This document shows positions 1 to 7,423 of a DNA stretch of 64,000 nucleotides, in pieces. Every line of letters starts with the position of its first letter. Position 1 is the first letter of the stretch. The notes under the pieces are model-generated. The model did not search any database, was not told the DNA's origin, and was given only the letters and a program-made list of their open reading frames with translations. This stretch comes from DATEPR01 sp036273855 (GTDB taxonomy: Bacteria; Actinomycetota; Actinomycetes; Mycobacteriales; Pseudonocardiaceae): contig DASUGU010000103.1 in NCBI GenBank assembly GCA_036273855.1, forward strand, positions 1 through 64,000, given 5' to 3'. A program made the translations under genes and the position numbers.

Positions 1-1
1 C

Positions 2-1033
2 GCGACCGACCTGACGCAGATGATCGCGGCGGGGCACTTCCCGTTCCCCGGCGAGCGCTCGGACCACGCGGACTCCCCGCGGGTGGGGGACGGCTTCCTG
101 CGCATCGACGCCGCGGGCCGGGTGACCTACGCCAGTCCCAACGCCCTGTCGGTCTACCGGCGGCTCGGGCTGGCCGCCGACCTGACCGGGCTGCTGCTGG
201 CCGACACGACCCGGTCCCTGGTGCCACCGGCGCGGCGGCCGGACGAGGAGACGCTCAGCGCGGTCCTGGGCGGTACGTCGGCCCGGGACATCGAGGTCGG
301 CACCGACGAGACCACGCTGATCCTGCGGGCCATCCCGCTGCGCCCGAAGGGTGAGCACATCGGCGCGCTGGTGCTGCTGCGGGACGTGACCGACCTGCGG
401 CGCCGCGACCGGGAGCTGGTCACCAAGGACGCCACCATCCGGGAGATCCACCACCGGGTGAAGAACAACCTGCAGACCGTGGCCGCTCTGCTGCGGCTGC
501 AGTCCCGGCGGACCAGCAGCAGCGAGGCGCGGGACGCGCTCACCGAGTCGGTACGCCGGATCACGTCGATCGCGATGGTGCACGAGACCCTGTCGCTGTC
601 CGTTGACGAGCGACTCAACCTGGACGAACTGGTGGACCGGCTGATCCCGATGATGGGCGATCTGGCCGGCACCGAGGGCCGGGTGTCGGTCCGGCGGGAC
701 GGCGAGTTCGGCGTGGTGGCCGCCGACCGCGCCACGCCGATGGTGCTGGTGCTCACCGAACTGCTGCAGAACGCCTTCGAGCACGCCTACCCGGCGCCGG
801 AACACGGCGAGGTGGTGGTGCGCGTCGAGCGGTCGGCGAAGTGGCTGGATGTGACCATCTCCGACGACGGCGTGGGTCTGCCCCACGGTTTCTCGCTGGA
901 GCGCACCGAACGGCTGGGTCTGCAGATCGTGCGCACCCTGGTGGACAGCGAACTGCGCGGGTCGCTGAGCCTGCGCAGGCGGGACGGCCGGGGCACCGCC
1001 GCTGTCCTGCACGTCCCGCTCCGCGCCCGCTGA
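2..1033 (+). CDS. pdtaS: PdtaS-type sensor histidine kinase, 5' end outside window
   Basis: The frame is open from the window edge, so the N-terminus (in this family a GAF-like domain) is missing. What is visible is a PAS domain (about residues 20-125 of the visible part), then the HisKA_2/H-kinase_dim helix with the H-box EIHHRVKNNLQ near residue 150, then a HATPase domain with an N-box (ELLQNAFEHA) and G-box (DDGVGL). This is the architecture of Mycobacterium PdtaS, a soluble kinase that phosphorylates the RNA-binding ANTAR regulator PdtaR. A whiB1 gene and a diacylglycerol-kinase gene follow, as in Mycobacterium tuberculosis Rv3220c-Rv3218, which supports the name. No PdtaR gene lies in the window. 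It is convergent with the ECF gene downstream. Confidence 0.87.
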   Translation, partial: ATDLTQMIAAGHFPFPGERSDHADSPRVGDGFLRIDAAGRVTYASPNALSVYRRLGLAADLTGLLLADTTRSLVPPARRPDEETLSAVLGGTSARDIEVGTDETTLILRAIPLRPKGEHIGALVLLRDVTDLRRRDRELVTKDATIREIHHRVKNNLQTVAALLRLQSRRTSSSEARDALTESVRRITSIAMVHETLSLSVDERLNLDELVDRLIPMMGDLAGTEGRVSVRRDGEFGVVAADRATPMVLVLTELLQNAFEHAYPAPEHGEVVVRVERSAKWLDVTISDDGVGLPHGFSLERTERLGLQIVRTLVDSELRGSLSLRRRDGRGTAAVLHVPLRAR

Positions 1034-1117
1034 TCGGCCGGCGTTCCGCTGATCGGCCGGCGTTGACCGGCCGGCATTCGGGGCAACCGGCCGGCGTTCC
1101 CGCTAACCGGTCGGCGG
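1029..1117. repeat. Degenerate 19-20 bp tandem repeat between convergent genes
   Basis: Five imperfect copies of a unit built around the palindromic core CGGCCGG follow each other here. The first two copies match over about 17 bases (1029-1046 and 1048-1064) and the later ones decay. The array runs through both stop codons: the TGA of the kinase gene sits in the first copy and the TAG of the sigma gene in the last. The self-complementary cores could form small hairpins on either strand, so the array may end transcription of both genes. No T-tract is present, so that role is an inference. Confidence 0.6.
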
Positions 1118-2389
1118 TCCGGCCAGGCGGTCGGCCTGCTGCTCCAGGTAGCGGCGCTCGGGCAGGCTCGTGGTGCGTCGCGCGGCCAGCCGGTACTGCT
1201 CGCGGGCTGCCGCCACGTCACCGGCCATCTCCAGCAGGTGCGCCCGGACCGAGTCCAGCCGGTGGTGGTCGGCGAGCCGCTGATCACCGTCCAGCTCGGC
1301 CAGCATCGCCAGGCCCTCCCGCGGCCCGTGGACCATGGCGACCGCGACGGCCTGGTTCAATGTCACCATCGGGCTGGGCGCGATCGTGGCCAGCAACTGG
1401 TACAGGGCCAGGATCTCGGCCCAGTCGGTGTCCTCGGCGCGCGTCGCCTCGTCGTGGATGGCGGCGATCGCGGCCTGGACCTGGTACGGGCCGACCGGCG
1501 CGGTGGACAGCGCCCGGCTGATCAGCGCGACGCCCTCGTCGATCGCGTCGGTCCGCCACAGCGACCGGTCCTGGTCGGGCAGCGGCACCAGCGTGCCGTC
1601 GGCCCTGGTCCGGGCCGGGCGCCGGGCCTCGGTGAGCAGCATCAACGCCAGCAGGCCGGTGACCTCGCCGTCGGCCGGGAGCTGCCGGTGCACCTGGCGG
1701 GTGAGCCGGATGGCCTCGCGGGTCAGGTCGGCGCGGGCCAGGTCCGGGCCGGCCGTGGTGGTGTAGCCCTCGTTGAAGATCAGGTACAGCACGTGCAGCA
1801 CGACGCGCAGCCGATCGGCCCGCTGGTCCGGCGGGGGCGGCTCGAACCGGGCTCCGCTGGTCTTGATCCGCTGCTTGGCCCGGCTGATCCGCTGGCCCAT
1901 GGTGGCCTCGGGGACCAGGAACGCCCGCGCGATCTCGCCCGTGGTGAGGCCGCCGACGGCGCGCAGGGTGAGCGCCACCTGGGACGGCGGCGACAGCTCC
2001 GGATGGCAGCACAGCCAGAGCAGGGCGAGCGTGTCGTCCGTAGCGGGCGGCTGGTCGCCGTCCGAGGCCGGGGCGGTGAACTCGTCGGCCGGCGTGAGCG
2101 CGGCCGCGGTGGCCTCCCGGCGCCGACGTGCTTCCTCGCCCCGCCACTGGTCGGTGAGCCTGCGGCCGGCGACCGTGATCAGCCAGGCGCGCGGGTTGTC
2201 CGGCGTGCCCTGCTCTGGCCACTGCGTGGCGGCGGCCAGCAACGCCTCCTGCACGGCGTCCTCGCAGGCATCGAACCGGCCGTATCTGCGCACCAATACC
2301 CCGAGAACCCTCGGCGTGAGTTCGCGCAGCAGGTCCTCGATGGGCGGGTTGTCGGCGGACATCTGGCTCATCGCATTATTCACAGACAT
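1103..2389 (-). CDS. ECF42-type RNA polymerase sigma factor (orphan copy)
   Basis: The 428-residue product has sigma region 2 at the N-terminus (ACEDAVQEALLAA), sigma region 4 (about 130-185, LTTGEIARAFLVPEATMGQR) and then a long C-terminal part of DUF6596 and TPR-like helices. That length and the CCHPELSP motif before region 4 mark the ECF42 group, in which the C-terminal extension replaces an anti-sigma factor. ECF42 genes normally sit next to a YCII/DGPF-domain gene. This copy has none nearby, unlike the second ECF42 gene at 58156. Several start codons lie close together (2389, 2371 and 2362 are all in frame) and none has a clear Shine-Dalgarno sequence, so the exact start is open. Confidence 0.88.
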   Translation of the reverse strand: MSVNNAMSQMSADNPPIEDLLRELTPRVLGVLVRRYGRFDACEDAVQEALLAAATQWPEQGTPDNPRAWLITVAGRRLTDQWRGEEARRRREATAAALTPADEFTAPASDGDQPPATDDTLALLWLCCHPELSPPSQVALTLRAVGGLTTGEIARAFLVPEATMGQRISRAKQRIKTSGARFEPPPPDQRADRLRVVLHVLYLIFNEGYTTTAGPDLARADLTREAIRLTRQVHRQLPADGEVTGLLALMLLTEARRPARTRADGTLVPLPDQDRSLWRTDAIDEGVALISRALSTAPVGPYQVQAAIAAIHDEATRAEDTDWAEILALYQLLATIAPSPMVTLNQAVAVAMVHGPREGLAMLAELDGDQRLADHHRLDSVRAHLLEMAGDVAAAREQYRLAARRTTSLPERRYLEQQADRLAGPPTG

Positions 2390-2577
2390 TCACATTCGCG
2401 GTGTGCCGAACAAACGGCGGGCGCGACAAACGCAAAGGACCCGCCACCGAATAGCAGCAGGTCCTTGGCGCGTGATGATGCTGTGAATGCCTCCGGGCAG
2501 TGCCCGGCACGGGGTGTCGAGGCGGCTCGCCGGGTCGCGTTTCCGCAGCGTGCGACGCCTCGTCCCAGTTCAGCTGT

Positions 2578-2829
2578 TCAGACGTTGGTGCGGGCACGTG
2601 CCCGAGTGCGGCGCTTCAGCGCGCGCCTCTCGTCCTCGCTCATGCCGCCCCAGACACCGGCATCCTGACCGCTTTCCAGTGCCCACGTGAGGCAGCTGGA
2701 CGCGACCGGGCAACGTCGGCAAACCGCTTTGGCCTCGCTGATCTGCAGGAGCGCAGGACCGCTGTTCCCAACGGGGAAGAACAGCTCGGGGTCCTCGTCA
2801 CGGCAGGCCGCGCGGTGGCGCCAGTCCAT
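2578..2829 (-). CDS. whiB1: WhiB1-type iron-sulfur transcription regulator
   Basis: This 83-residue protein closely matches WhiB1 (Streptomyces WblE). It opens MDWRHRAACRDEDPELFFP, carries the four iron-sulfur ligands C9, C37, C40 and C46 (C-X27-C-X2-C-X5-C), then the turn GVWGG and the basic tail RRALKRRTRARART that binds DNA. WhiB1 binds the primary sigma factor and its [4Fe-4S] cluster reacts with nitric oxide; it is essential in mycobacteria. The frame is open further upstream, but the ATG at 2829 has AAGGAG spaced correctly before it and gives the family's exact N-terminus. The upstream region carries a CRP-like site and 11-bp direct repeats (separate entries). The diacylglycerol-kinase gene lies upstream on the same strand. 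Confidence 0.96.
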   Translation of the reverse strand: MDWRHRAACRDEDPELFFPVGNSGPALLQISEAKAVCRRCPVASSCLTWALESGQDAGVWGGMSEDERRALKRRTRARARTNV

Positions 2830-2895
2830 TGTTCCTTGCTCCTTGCTAGGCGCGCTCCAGCGCACCATTCGTCGTCGGTTGGTCGTCGGGGTGCT

Positions 2896-2911
2896 TGTGA
2901 ATGCTTTCACG
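2896..2911 (-). promoter_or_regulatory. CRP-like binding site upstream of whiB1
   Basis: The plus strand reads TGTGAATGCTTTCACG, which matches the CRP/Cmr consensus TGTGA-N6-TCACA in 9 of 10 defined bases. It lies 67 bp upstream of the whiB1 start codon. A perfect TTGACA hexamer on the minus strand (2923-2928) lies 11 bp further upstream, so the site would overlap or closely follow the promoter -10 region; no good -10 hexamer can be picked. In Mycobacterium tuberculosis whiB1 is a known cAMP-CRP target. Binding here is inferred from the match and the gene it precedes. Confidence 0.6.
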
Positions 2912-3041
2912 AACCGCGCCGATGTCAAGGGGTATGTCGCGAACCGGTGAGGGAACTCACCCGAAAGATCGACGTCTACTTGACATGCGGATTCGTATGC
3001 GCCCTGCTCACCAGGTGGAGGTGGCACGAAGATCGAGGCCA

Positions 3042-3069
3042 GGTCACATACAGGTCACGCTACGGTCAC
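3042..3069 (-). promoter_or_regulatory. Three GGTCAC direct repeats at exact 11-bp spacing
   Basis: GGTCAC occurs at 3042, 3053 and 3064, exactly one helical turn apart. This is the layout of tandem half-sites bound by OmpR/PhoP-family response regulators (for example TCAC-containing 7-bp repeats separated by 4 bp). The array lies about 213-240 bp upstream of whiB1, and its last copy overlaps the stop codon of the diacylglycerol-kinase gene, so a control function at whiB1 is more likely than one at the kinase gene. The regulator is not known from this window. Confidence 0.45.
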
Positions 3070-4001
3070 ACCGCGACCCTGAGTGCGGCTGGCACCGAGC
3101 TGAAGTTTACACTCCGACGCTCTCCGACCACGTCACCATCGACCTGGACACGCACCGGTCGACTCGAAGTCACCCGGATGTGTGACACGTCGTCGCGCAG
3201 GATCAGATCGCGGCCGTGCGGCTCCCTGGCCCCGCGCAGGATCTGCCCGGCCACCCGGAGCACCGAGGGCGCGGCCAGGCTGCGCAGCGCGAACAGGCCG
3301 AGACCGTCGTCGAACGAGCAGCCAGGGACCAGTTTCAACGGTCGGGTGCCCAGGTAGGTCCACGGGTTGGCGTTGCACACCATGGCCAGCCGCAGCCCGT
3401 CCAGCGGCGCCTCACCGGGCACCGTCACGGTCAGCTCGGGCGCGGTCGCCGCCTGCCGGACGTAGTGGCCCAGTGCGGTGCGCAGGTAGAGCGCGGGGCT
3501 GGCCTGCTTGCGCCGCCGGTTGTCCACGGCGGCCACCACCTCGGCGTCCCAGCCGACGCCGCCGTTGAACGTGAACCACCGGTCGTCCACCCTGCCCAGG
3601 CCGATCCGTCTGGTCCGGCCGGTCTCGATGGCCTGCAGCAGGTGATGCGTCGCCTCGACCGGCTCGCGCGGCAGGCCGAGCGCGCCGGCGAACACATTGG
3701 CCGACCCGCCGGGCACCACGCCCAGCATCGGCCGCGGGACACCGGTCTCGGTGACCCGCATCAGGCCGTTGACGACCTCGTTGACCGTGCCGTCACCGCC
3801 ATGCGCCACCACCAGGTCGAAGCCGTCGGCCGCGGCCTGCGCAGCTGCGTCGGCGGCGTGACCCCGGTAGCTGGTCTCCAGCACCTCCAGCTTCACGTCG
3901 CTGGCCAGGGCGTGCGCCAACACGTCGCGACCGGCCGCCGTGGTGGCGGTGGCGTGTGGGTTCACCACCAAGAGGGCAAGCACCAGTGCAGAGTAGGCCA
4001 T
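3066..4001 (-). CDS. Diacylglycerol kinase family lipid kinase
   Basis: The protein has the DAGK catalytic domain with the nucleotide-binding motif GGDGTVNEV (residues 68-76) and a second glycine-rich segment, PGGSANVFA. It ends in the beta-sandwich domain common to YegS/DgkB-type kinases. Such enzymes phosphorylate diacylglycerol or related lipids at the membrane. The adjacent whiB1 and pdtaS genes repeat the Rv3218-Rv3219-Rv3220c neighbourhood. The ATG at 4001 is preferred because family members start just before the VVNPHAT strand. A GTG at 4040 would add 13 residues and would place part of an upstream direct-repeat array inside the gene. No strong ribosome-binding site helps decide. Confidence 0.9.
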   Translation of the reverse strand: MAYSALVLALLVVNPHATATTAAGRDVLAHALASDVKLEVLETSYRGHAADAAAQAAADGFDLVVAHGGDGTVNEVVNGLMRVTETGVPRPMLGVVPGGSANVFAGALGLPREPVEATHHLLQAIETGRTRRIGLGRVDDRWFTFNGGVGWDAEVVAAVDNRRRKQASPALYLRTALGHYVRQAATAPELTVTVPGEAPLDGLRLAMVCNANPWTYLGTRPLKLVPGCSFDDGLGLFALRSLAAPSVLRVAGQILRGAREPHGRDLILRDDVSHIRVTSSRPVRVQVDGDVVGERRSVNFSSVPAALRVAV

Positions 4002-4018
4002 TTCGTCAGGTTCACCCG

Positions 4019-4070
4019 ACCGTGAGGCCGAGACTCTCACCTACCGTGATCGACCTACTCCGTACCGTGA
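4019..4070 (-). promoter_or_regulatory. Three ACCGTGA repeats upstream of the lipid kinase gene
   Basis: ACCGTGA occurs at 4019-4025, 4043-4049 and 4064-4070, always in the same orientation and spaced 24 and 21 bp, close to two helical turns. They fall 18 to 69 bp upstream of the preferred kinase start codon at 4001. The spacing and position suggest a multi-copy operator or activator site, but the motif matches no regulator I recognise. The remaining DNA to 4310 shows no gene. Confidence 0.3.
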
Positions 4071-4310
4071 GACGAGCGTCCCTCCCCGGCGCGCGCCGTT
4101 GTCGGGTGACGCGCGTCGACTCGTGTCGCGGTAAGTGCACCCAGACGACCGTCTGCTCACCGACGACAGGAACCTAATCGGCTGACACTTGGATCATCGC
4201 GCGTCACCCGTCGGAAGAATACGGCCGGACGGGTGGCCTACGATCGGCGGTAGGCACACAACGTGACCTGCGGCACTGATCGTGAGCATTCACCGGAAAG
4301 GCGGAGACCG

Positions 4311-4715
4311 GTGCCCCTGCCCGCCCTACAGCCCGCGCCCCGCGCGGTGCGCGTCGCCGGCGCCCTCGTGGCCGTGCAGGGCCTGGCCGCGCTCGTGTTC
4401 GCCGTCGCCGTGCTCGTCCAGGCCGTCCACCGGTCCTCCGGCGGCGGCAACCTCTACGGCGAGGCCGGGTTCTTCGCCGTGCTGGCCATCGCGGTGCTGG
4501 CCGTGGCCGCCGGGCTGGTGCTGGGGTTGCGGTGGGCGCGCACGCCGGCCTTCCTGGTGCAGATCCTGCTGATCGCGGTGGCCTGGTACGCGATCCACTC
4601 GCAGTTCACCGGTCTGGCCATCGGCACGATCGTGGTGTGCGCGGTAACCGTGGTGCTCCTGTTCACGGCCCCGTCCCGGGCGTGGGCGGTGGCCGACAGC
4701 GACCGCGCCTCCTAG
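4311..4715 (+). CDS. Small four-helix membrane protein
   Basis: The product is 134 residues with four hydrophobic segments (about 14-36, 48-70, 76-95 and 97-117) and almost no loops, so it is an integral membrane protein of unknown function. The GTG at 4311 follows a well-placed purine-rich site (GGCGGAG); an upstream in-frame GTG at 4263 lacks one. Its stop codon overlaps the stop codon of the convergent acetyltransferase gene in the shared palindrome CTAG at 4712-4715. No family name could be assigned by eye. Confidence 0.75.
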   Translation: MPLPALQPAPRAVRVAGALVAVQGLAALVFAVAVLVQAVHRSSGGGNLYGEAGFFAVLAIAVLAVAAGLVLGLRWARTPAFLVQILLIAVAWYAIHSQFTGLAIGTIVVCAVTVVLLFTAPSRAWAVADSDRAS

Positions 4716-5194
4716 GCGCCGCCCAATGCGGTGAGCGGGTCACCGGCCAGCCGGAACACGGTCCACTCGTCCATGGGCACCGCGCCGAGCCTGCGGTAGA
4801 AGTTGATGGCCGGCTCGTTCCAGTTCAGCACCCACCACTGCAGCCGGCTGTAGCCGCGGGCGACGCACTCCTCGGCGAGCGCGGTGAGCAGCGCCCTGCC
4901 CAGGCCGGATCCCCGGTGTTCCGGGCGGACGAACAGGTCCTCCAGGTAGATGCCGTGCACGCCGTCCCACGTGGAGAAGTTGAGGAACCACAACGCCATT
5001 CCGACGACTTCGCCGTCGAGTTCGGCGACGTGACCGAACAGCGCGGGCGCCGGGCCGAACAGCGCGACCCGCAACTGGTCGGCCGTCAGGTGGCACTCGT
5101 CCGGCACCTTCTCGTAGCGCGCGAGCTCGTGCACCAGCTCGACAGTGCGGTCCACATCGGACTCCGTGATGCGGCGGATCCGGTTGTCGGGCAT
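4712..5194 (-). CDS. GNAT family N-acetyltransferase
   Basis: This 160-residue enzyme shows the GNAT acetyl-CoA signature HRGSGLGRALL (from residue 93) after the beta-4 strand IYLEDLFV, and the C-terminal NWNEPAINFYRRLGA strand-helix. The YLEDLFV and W-VLNWNE features resemble the diamine/thialysine acetyltransferase (SAT) subgroup, so a polyamine or amino-acid side chain is a plausible acceptor, though substrate cannot be read from sequence. It is monocistronic or the first of a minus-strand group, and convergent with the membrane protein gene. Confidence 0.87.
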   Translation of the reverse strand: MPDNRIRRITESDVDRTVELVHELARYEKVPDECHLTADQLRVALFGPAPALFGHVAELDGEVVGMALWFLNFSTWDGVHGIYLEDLFVRPEHRGSGLGRALLTALAEECVARGYSRLQWWVLNWNEPAINFYRRLGAVPMDEWTVFRLAGDPLTALGGA

Positions 5195-5218
5195 ACGATC
5201 CTCATCAACTGTGACGGC

Positions 5219-5836
5219 CTACACGGGCCACGGCGGGATGTTGGACCGTAGCACCTGCCGCTCACCGCGCTCGGTGCCCAGCAGCGTGGTGCCCGCCGGA
5301 TCGAGCCCGAACCGGACGCCCTCGGCCGCCGTCATGTCCAGCCAGCGGGCGACCAGCACCCGGCTGAAATGCCCGTGGCCGACGAGGATCACGTCACCGG
5401 AGGCCAGGCTGCCGGTCACCCGGTCCAGCAGCCGGCTGGCGCGGGCGCCGACCTCGTCGCCGGTCTCGCCGTGCGGGATCGGGTGCGACCACACCGTCCA
5501 GTTGGGCACCTTGGCGCGGATCTCGTCGGTGGTCAGACCCTCGTAGTCGCCGTAGTCCCACTCGGCGAGGTCCTCGGTGATCTCGTCCACCACCAGGCCG
5601 GCGAGCTCCGCCGTGCGACGGGCGCGCTCCCTCGGGCTGCACAGCACCAGGGCGGGCGGCAGGTTCGTGCCGCGCAACTGGCTGAGCACCATGCCGGCAC
5701 GGCGGGCCTGCTGTTCGCCCGACGTGGTGAGCGGGACGTCGGTGACCCCGGTGTGCCGGCCGGTGACGGCCCATTCCGTTTCGCCGTGCCGCAGCACGTA
5801 CACCGTCCGCCTGCCGATCTCGTGGTTCGCTGGCAC
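5219..5836 (-). CDS. Histidine phosphatase family protein (phosphoglycerate-mutase-like)
   Basis: The 205-residue product has the branch-1 histidine phosphatase signature LRHGETEW (the phospho-accepting His is residue 17), a mid-protein SPRERARRTAEL segment and the second catalytic histidine in LVGHGHFSR (about residue 154). It belongs to the GpmB/CobC-like group; such enzymes dephosphorylate small phospho-metabolites, and glycolytic mutase activity should not be assumed. Start is GTG at 5836, the only start codon close to the first strand, without a clear ribosome-binding site. The frame is open well upstream, but that stretch has no family similarity. Confidence 0.85.
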   Translation of the reverse strand: MPANHEIGRRTVYVLRHGETEWAVTGRHTGVTDVPLTTSGEQQARRAGMVLSQLRGTNLPPALVLCSPRERARRTAELAGLVVDEITEDLAEWDYGDYEGLTTDEIRAKVPNWTVWSHPIPHGETGDEVGARASRLLDRVTGSLASGDVILVGHGHFSRVLVARWLDMTAAEGVRFGLDPAGTTLLGTERGERQVLRSNIPPWPV

Positions 5837-5895
5837 GCGGCCATCGTAGGCAGGGGCGAGGGTGCGGGCCGGTTCAACGGGGTGTGCGACCCGTC

Positions 5896-6261
5896 TCAGT
5901 CGTTCGGCTGATCCAGCCGGGCGGCCAGGTGCTTCGGTGCGATGCAGCGGTAGGCGTCGGCGACCAGCTCGCCGATCTCGACCCAGTCGACCGGTACGTC
6001 CAGCCGGACGCCGAGCCAGCCGCGGTGCCCGACGTAGGGCGGGTAGAAGTAGTGGTCCGGCCGGCTGGCCAGCAACGCCTCCCGCACGCCGGGCGACGCG
6101 GCGCACCAGAAGCCGAGGCGGTCGTCGTGGTGGTGGTCGGCGAACCTCACGAAGGTCTTCTTGTCCCGCACGAACCAGGTCGGCTCGCCGTGGCTGAGCC
6201 GTTCGGTGGTCTCCGGCAGAGCGAGGCAGAGTGCCCGCAACCGGTCCAGTTGATCGGTCAT
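5896..6261 (-). CDS. MmcQ/YjbR family protein
   Basis: This 121-residue protein has the MmcQ/YjbR fold pattern: an N-terminal helix with ALPETTERLSHGEPTWFV, then a DKKTFVRFADHH strand and a C-terminal GHRGWLGVRLD segment followed by the WVEIGELVADAYR helix. The family has a double-wing fold related to DNA-binding proteins, but its function is unknown. Its ATG overlaps the stop of the upstream small membrane protein gene (ATGA), so the two are probably co-translated. Confidence 0.85.
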   Translation of the reverse strand: MTDQLDRLRALCLALPETTERLSHGEPTWFVRDKKTFVRFADHHHDDRLGFWCAASPGVREALLASRPDHYFYPPYVGHRGWLGVRLDVPVDWVEIGELVADAYRCIAPKHLAARLDQPND

Positions 6262-6431
6262 CGCGGCCCACTGTGCACGCCGAACAGGGGCACGAGGTGG
6301 ATGTCACCGGTCACGCCGGGCGTCGCACCCACGCGCCAGACCACCGCGAGGATGGCGACGACGGCGAGCAGCCCGAGTACGACGGCCACGAAGACGACCG
6401 CCGGACCGGTCCTGGTCTTCACGATGCCCAC
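6258..6431 (-). CDS. Small single-pass membrane protein
   Basis: A 57-residue product with one strong hydrophobic segment (about residues 10-31, VVFVAVVLGLLAVVAILAVV) after a short basic start (VKTRTGP), and a short polar C-terminus. The start is GTG at 6431, or GTG at 6422, which has a GAGGTGGG stretch before it. The stop overlaps the ATG of the YjbR gene and only 5 bp separate it from the cupin gene upstream, so the three form one minus-strand transcript. No function can be given. Confidence 0.6.
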   Translation of the reverse strand: MGIVKTRTGPAVVFVAVVLGLLAVVAILAVVWRVGATPGVTGDIHLVPLFGVHSGPR

Positions 6432-6436
6432 CTCAC

Positions 6437-6856
6437 CTAGTCGAGCAGTTCGGCGCCGAACTCCTGGAACAGGGCACGGGTCGCGTCCCGGTCGCGGTCG
6501 GCGGTGGCGTGCAGTGCCTGGATCAGCCCGTACGTGCGGGCGCCCATGACCAGCAGGTAGCGGGCCGGCTCGGCGCCGGGATTCCAGTAGGTGTGCGCGA
6601 TCCCGCCCGGTACGAGGGCCGCGCCGCCTGCCGGGACGCGGATGTCGTTGTTGCCCATCCGGACGGTGAGCGTGCCGGACAGGACATACCACGCCTCGTC
6701 CTCGCCGTGCCGGTGCAGCGGCGCCTGGTAGCGGGGCTGCCCACCGGGTGCGCCCTCGGCGGTCCACTCGGCCAGCACGATGTCCGCCCCCGGCGGTGCC
6801 AACACCCGGCCGGCCATCCGCTGTGCGGCGAACTCAGGGCCCGACAGGGCGACCAC
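6437..6856 (-). CDS. Cupin domain protein
   Basis: The protein folds as a single small cupin. Motif 1 is LHRHGEDEAWYVLSG (metal ligands H48, H50 and E54) and motif 2 is the glycine-rich PGGIAHTYWN with H88, so it can hold a metal ion. Enzymatic or sensory role and substrate are unknown. The frame extends upstream into the DUF2510 gene in another reading frame. GTG at 6856 is the nearest start consistent with the fold but its GGAG lies too close, so translation may start a little up- or downstream. It leads a tight cupin - small membrane protein - YjbR operon. Confidence 0.72.
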   Translation of the reverse strand: MVALSGPEFAAQRMAGRVLAPPGADIVLAEWTAEGAPGGQPRYQAPLHRHGEDEAWYVLSGTLTVRMGNNDIRVPAGGAALVPGGIAHTYWNPGAEPARYLLVMGARTYGLIQALHATADRDRDATRALFQEFGAELLD

Positions 6857-6894
6857 CTCCGCTGCCCAGGGTAGTTCCGGAGGATCGCCGTCGG

Positions 6895-7209
6895 TCAGAC
6901 TTTCGGCGCGGTCGCGTCGGTCCAGTTCCGGCCGTCCCACCAGCGGTTGTACGGCCGCCCGTTCGGGTCGGCGTACCAGCCGGGTGCGATCGCCGGTGGG
7001 GTCGGCGGCGTCGGCGCGGCGGGGGACGCGGCCAGCGGAGGGAGTACGCGCAGCACCGTCGGCCGGGGGGCCGCCGGGCTCACGTGCAGGCTCAACCGGT
7101 GCCCGCAGGTCCGGCAGTTCCGGAAGCCCCGGGCCGGGCCGGACCCGTCGTTCGCCGGGTTCGCGCAGCGTTCGCAGTTCGAGCATGCGGTGTCGATACG
7201 CCGGCCCAT
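6895..7209 (-). CDS. DUF2510 protein with zinc-ribbon-like N-terminus
   Basis: The 104-residue product begins with five cysteines arranged C-X2-C-X2-C and C-X2-C (residues 9-15 and 33-36), which looks like a small metal-binding ribbon. A proline-rich linker then leads to a C-terminal DUF2510 module (PGWYADPNGRPYNRWWDGRN). DUF2510 is found on many actinobacterial surface or membrane-linked proteins, but this one has no signal peptide or membrane helix. ATG at 7209 has GGAG seven bases upstream. Function unknown. Confidence 0.8.
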   Translation of the reverse strand: MGRRIDTACSNCERCANPANDGSGPARGFRNCRTCGHRLSLHVSPAAPRPTVLRVLPPLAASPAAPTPPTPPAIAPGWYADPNGRPYNRWWDGRNWTDATAPKV

Positions 7210-7341
7210 GAGTAGCTCCGTTTCGCGGTGACTGTCTGTCTTCCCTTCGGGTGACAGCCCGCAATTGTTACGGAGTGTAGTGCCGATTCGTCCGGACGGG
7301 CTATGGACAGAAACTGCCCGGCAACGACGACGGCCGGCGGA

Positions 7342-7378
7342 GCCGTGCCGAGGACGGTGATCCTCGACCCGGCACGGC
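7342..7378 (-). terminator. Hairpin downstream of sodN
   Basis: GCCGTGCCG (7342-7350) pairs with CGGCACGGC (7370-7378), and inside it AGGA pairs with TCCT around a 6-base loop with a 5-base bulge. This nine-plus-four-pair hairpin lies 46 bp past the sodN stop on the sodN strand. There is no T-run, as is common for high-GC terminators. It would isolate sodN from the DUF2510 gene. Confidence 0.5.
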
Positions 7379-7423
7379 CGGCCGTGTGTCTGGCCCGTGT
7401 CGGGGAATCCCCCAGGGCGTCGC

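Noticed and set aside
2435..2466. AAGGACC and GGTCCTT inverted repeat downstream of whiB1, possible terminator
   Set aside because: Only 7 bp of stem with an 18-base loop, over 110 bp from the whiB1 stop, and no T-run. Too weak to list as a feature.
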